The position numbers were made by a program, and so were the translations under genes. This document shows positions 63,525 through 64,000 of a stretch of DNA of 64,000 bases, piece after piece (position 1 is the first letter of the stretch; the number at the start of each line of letters is the position of its first letter). Origin of the DNA: Ypsolopha sequella (lineage: Eukaryota > Arthropoda > Insecta > Lepidoptera > Ypsolophidae); assembly GCA_934047225.1 (NCBI GenBank), contig OW203986.1, positions 18,479,221 to 18,543,220 of the forward strand, given 5' to 3'. The notes under the pieces are model-generated. The model searched no databases. It was not told the origin of the DNA and worked only from the letters and a program-made list of their open reading frames with translations.

Positions 63525-64000
63525 GTAATACCTACATGCTATTATTTTCTCACCTTCTGCGGGGCGAGCACGGGTGTTCCAAAGACGTTTTTGACAAGAC
63601 GTGATAAGTGTAAAATTTCTTGCTAATTGTCTAAAATGCTATTATGGGTCAACCATGTGACTCGTTCTTGCGGCTCGACATGACTTTCTTGTTATTAACT
63701 TCATAGTGTGAGTTCATCTGAATATGCTACCAAATAAAATAATGTTTATAAGAATGCAGTTCATACAGCTAAATAACATTTAAATCTTTCTGGGGACTAG
63801 TTCATTTTTGACACATGTGTAAATAAAGCTTCTTGAGTTTGACAATTATTTCTCATTGTTGTTTGATACAAAAATATAGAAGGAAAAAAACAGTTTGTGT
63901 CAGAATATATATATTTAGATAGCTTGTACAAGATGTAAACTTGTAAACTTAATTATGTACTTCCTACAATGAGGGGAACAAAAAAAAATAATAAAAAAAG
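63525..64000. other. Downstream of THAP exon 3; nothing recognised
   Basis: AT-rich, with AATAAA words near 63735 and 63822. It may be intron or 3' untranslated sequence. The window ends in an A-rich run. Confidence 0.4.

Overview
The window looks like a piece of a lepidopteran (moth or butterfly) nuclear genome. It is AT-rich and almost gene-free, and it is packed with repeat types typical of moths: tRNA-derived SINEs, degraded LINE tails, short inverted-repeat elements with TA or TTAA target sites, and the 'gggttccgtacc' and 'cccgcgacttcgt' dispersed repeats. The assignment rests on pattern recognition; no database was searched. Most open frames in the window are chance frames inside AT-rich repeats.

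Region by region. 0-10 kb: short inverted-repeat elements, a tandem array of 142-bp and 73-bp units carrying a TATA-like motif (4628-6288) that is split by a hAT-type element with an 8-bp target duplication, and a 57-codon frame just downstream. 10-19 kb: LINE remnants, a candidate isolated exon (12347-12510), a hAT-type element with a second element nested in it, and an inverted pair of Penelope-like element (PLE) 3' ends followed by a TATA/initiator pair and a hammerhead-ribozyme-like motif (17874-18366). 19-26 kb: one copy of a 3.4-kb multi-inverted-repeat element, a LINE remnant and two foldback elements. 26-40 kb: SINEs, a solo LTR with a 4-bp target duplication, and many dispersed repeats. 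40-55 kb: large palindromes, including a 1.05-kb element with internal duplicated palindromes, a transposon with repeated end motifs, and LINE fragments. 55-59.3 kb: the second copy of the 3.4-kb element, now carrying a 414-bp solo LTR for which the first copy is the empty site.

The right end (60.7-63.5 kb) holds the only convincing host-type gene: a THAP zinc-finger gene in at least three exons. Its second exon is split by a complete Tc1/mariner-type transposon of 2195 bp with 39-bp perfect terminal repeats and an intact 495-residue transposase. Removing the element and one TA restores the THAP reading frame exactly. As sequenced, the THAP frame stops at the insertion junction.

The strongest leads are the THAP/transposon allele with its unusually long D-to-E spacing, the PLE pair with ribozyme-like motifs there and at three other places, and the promoter-like tandem array.
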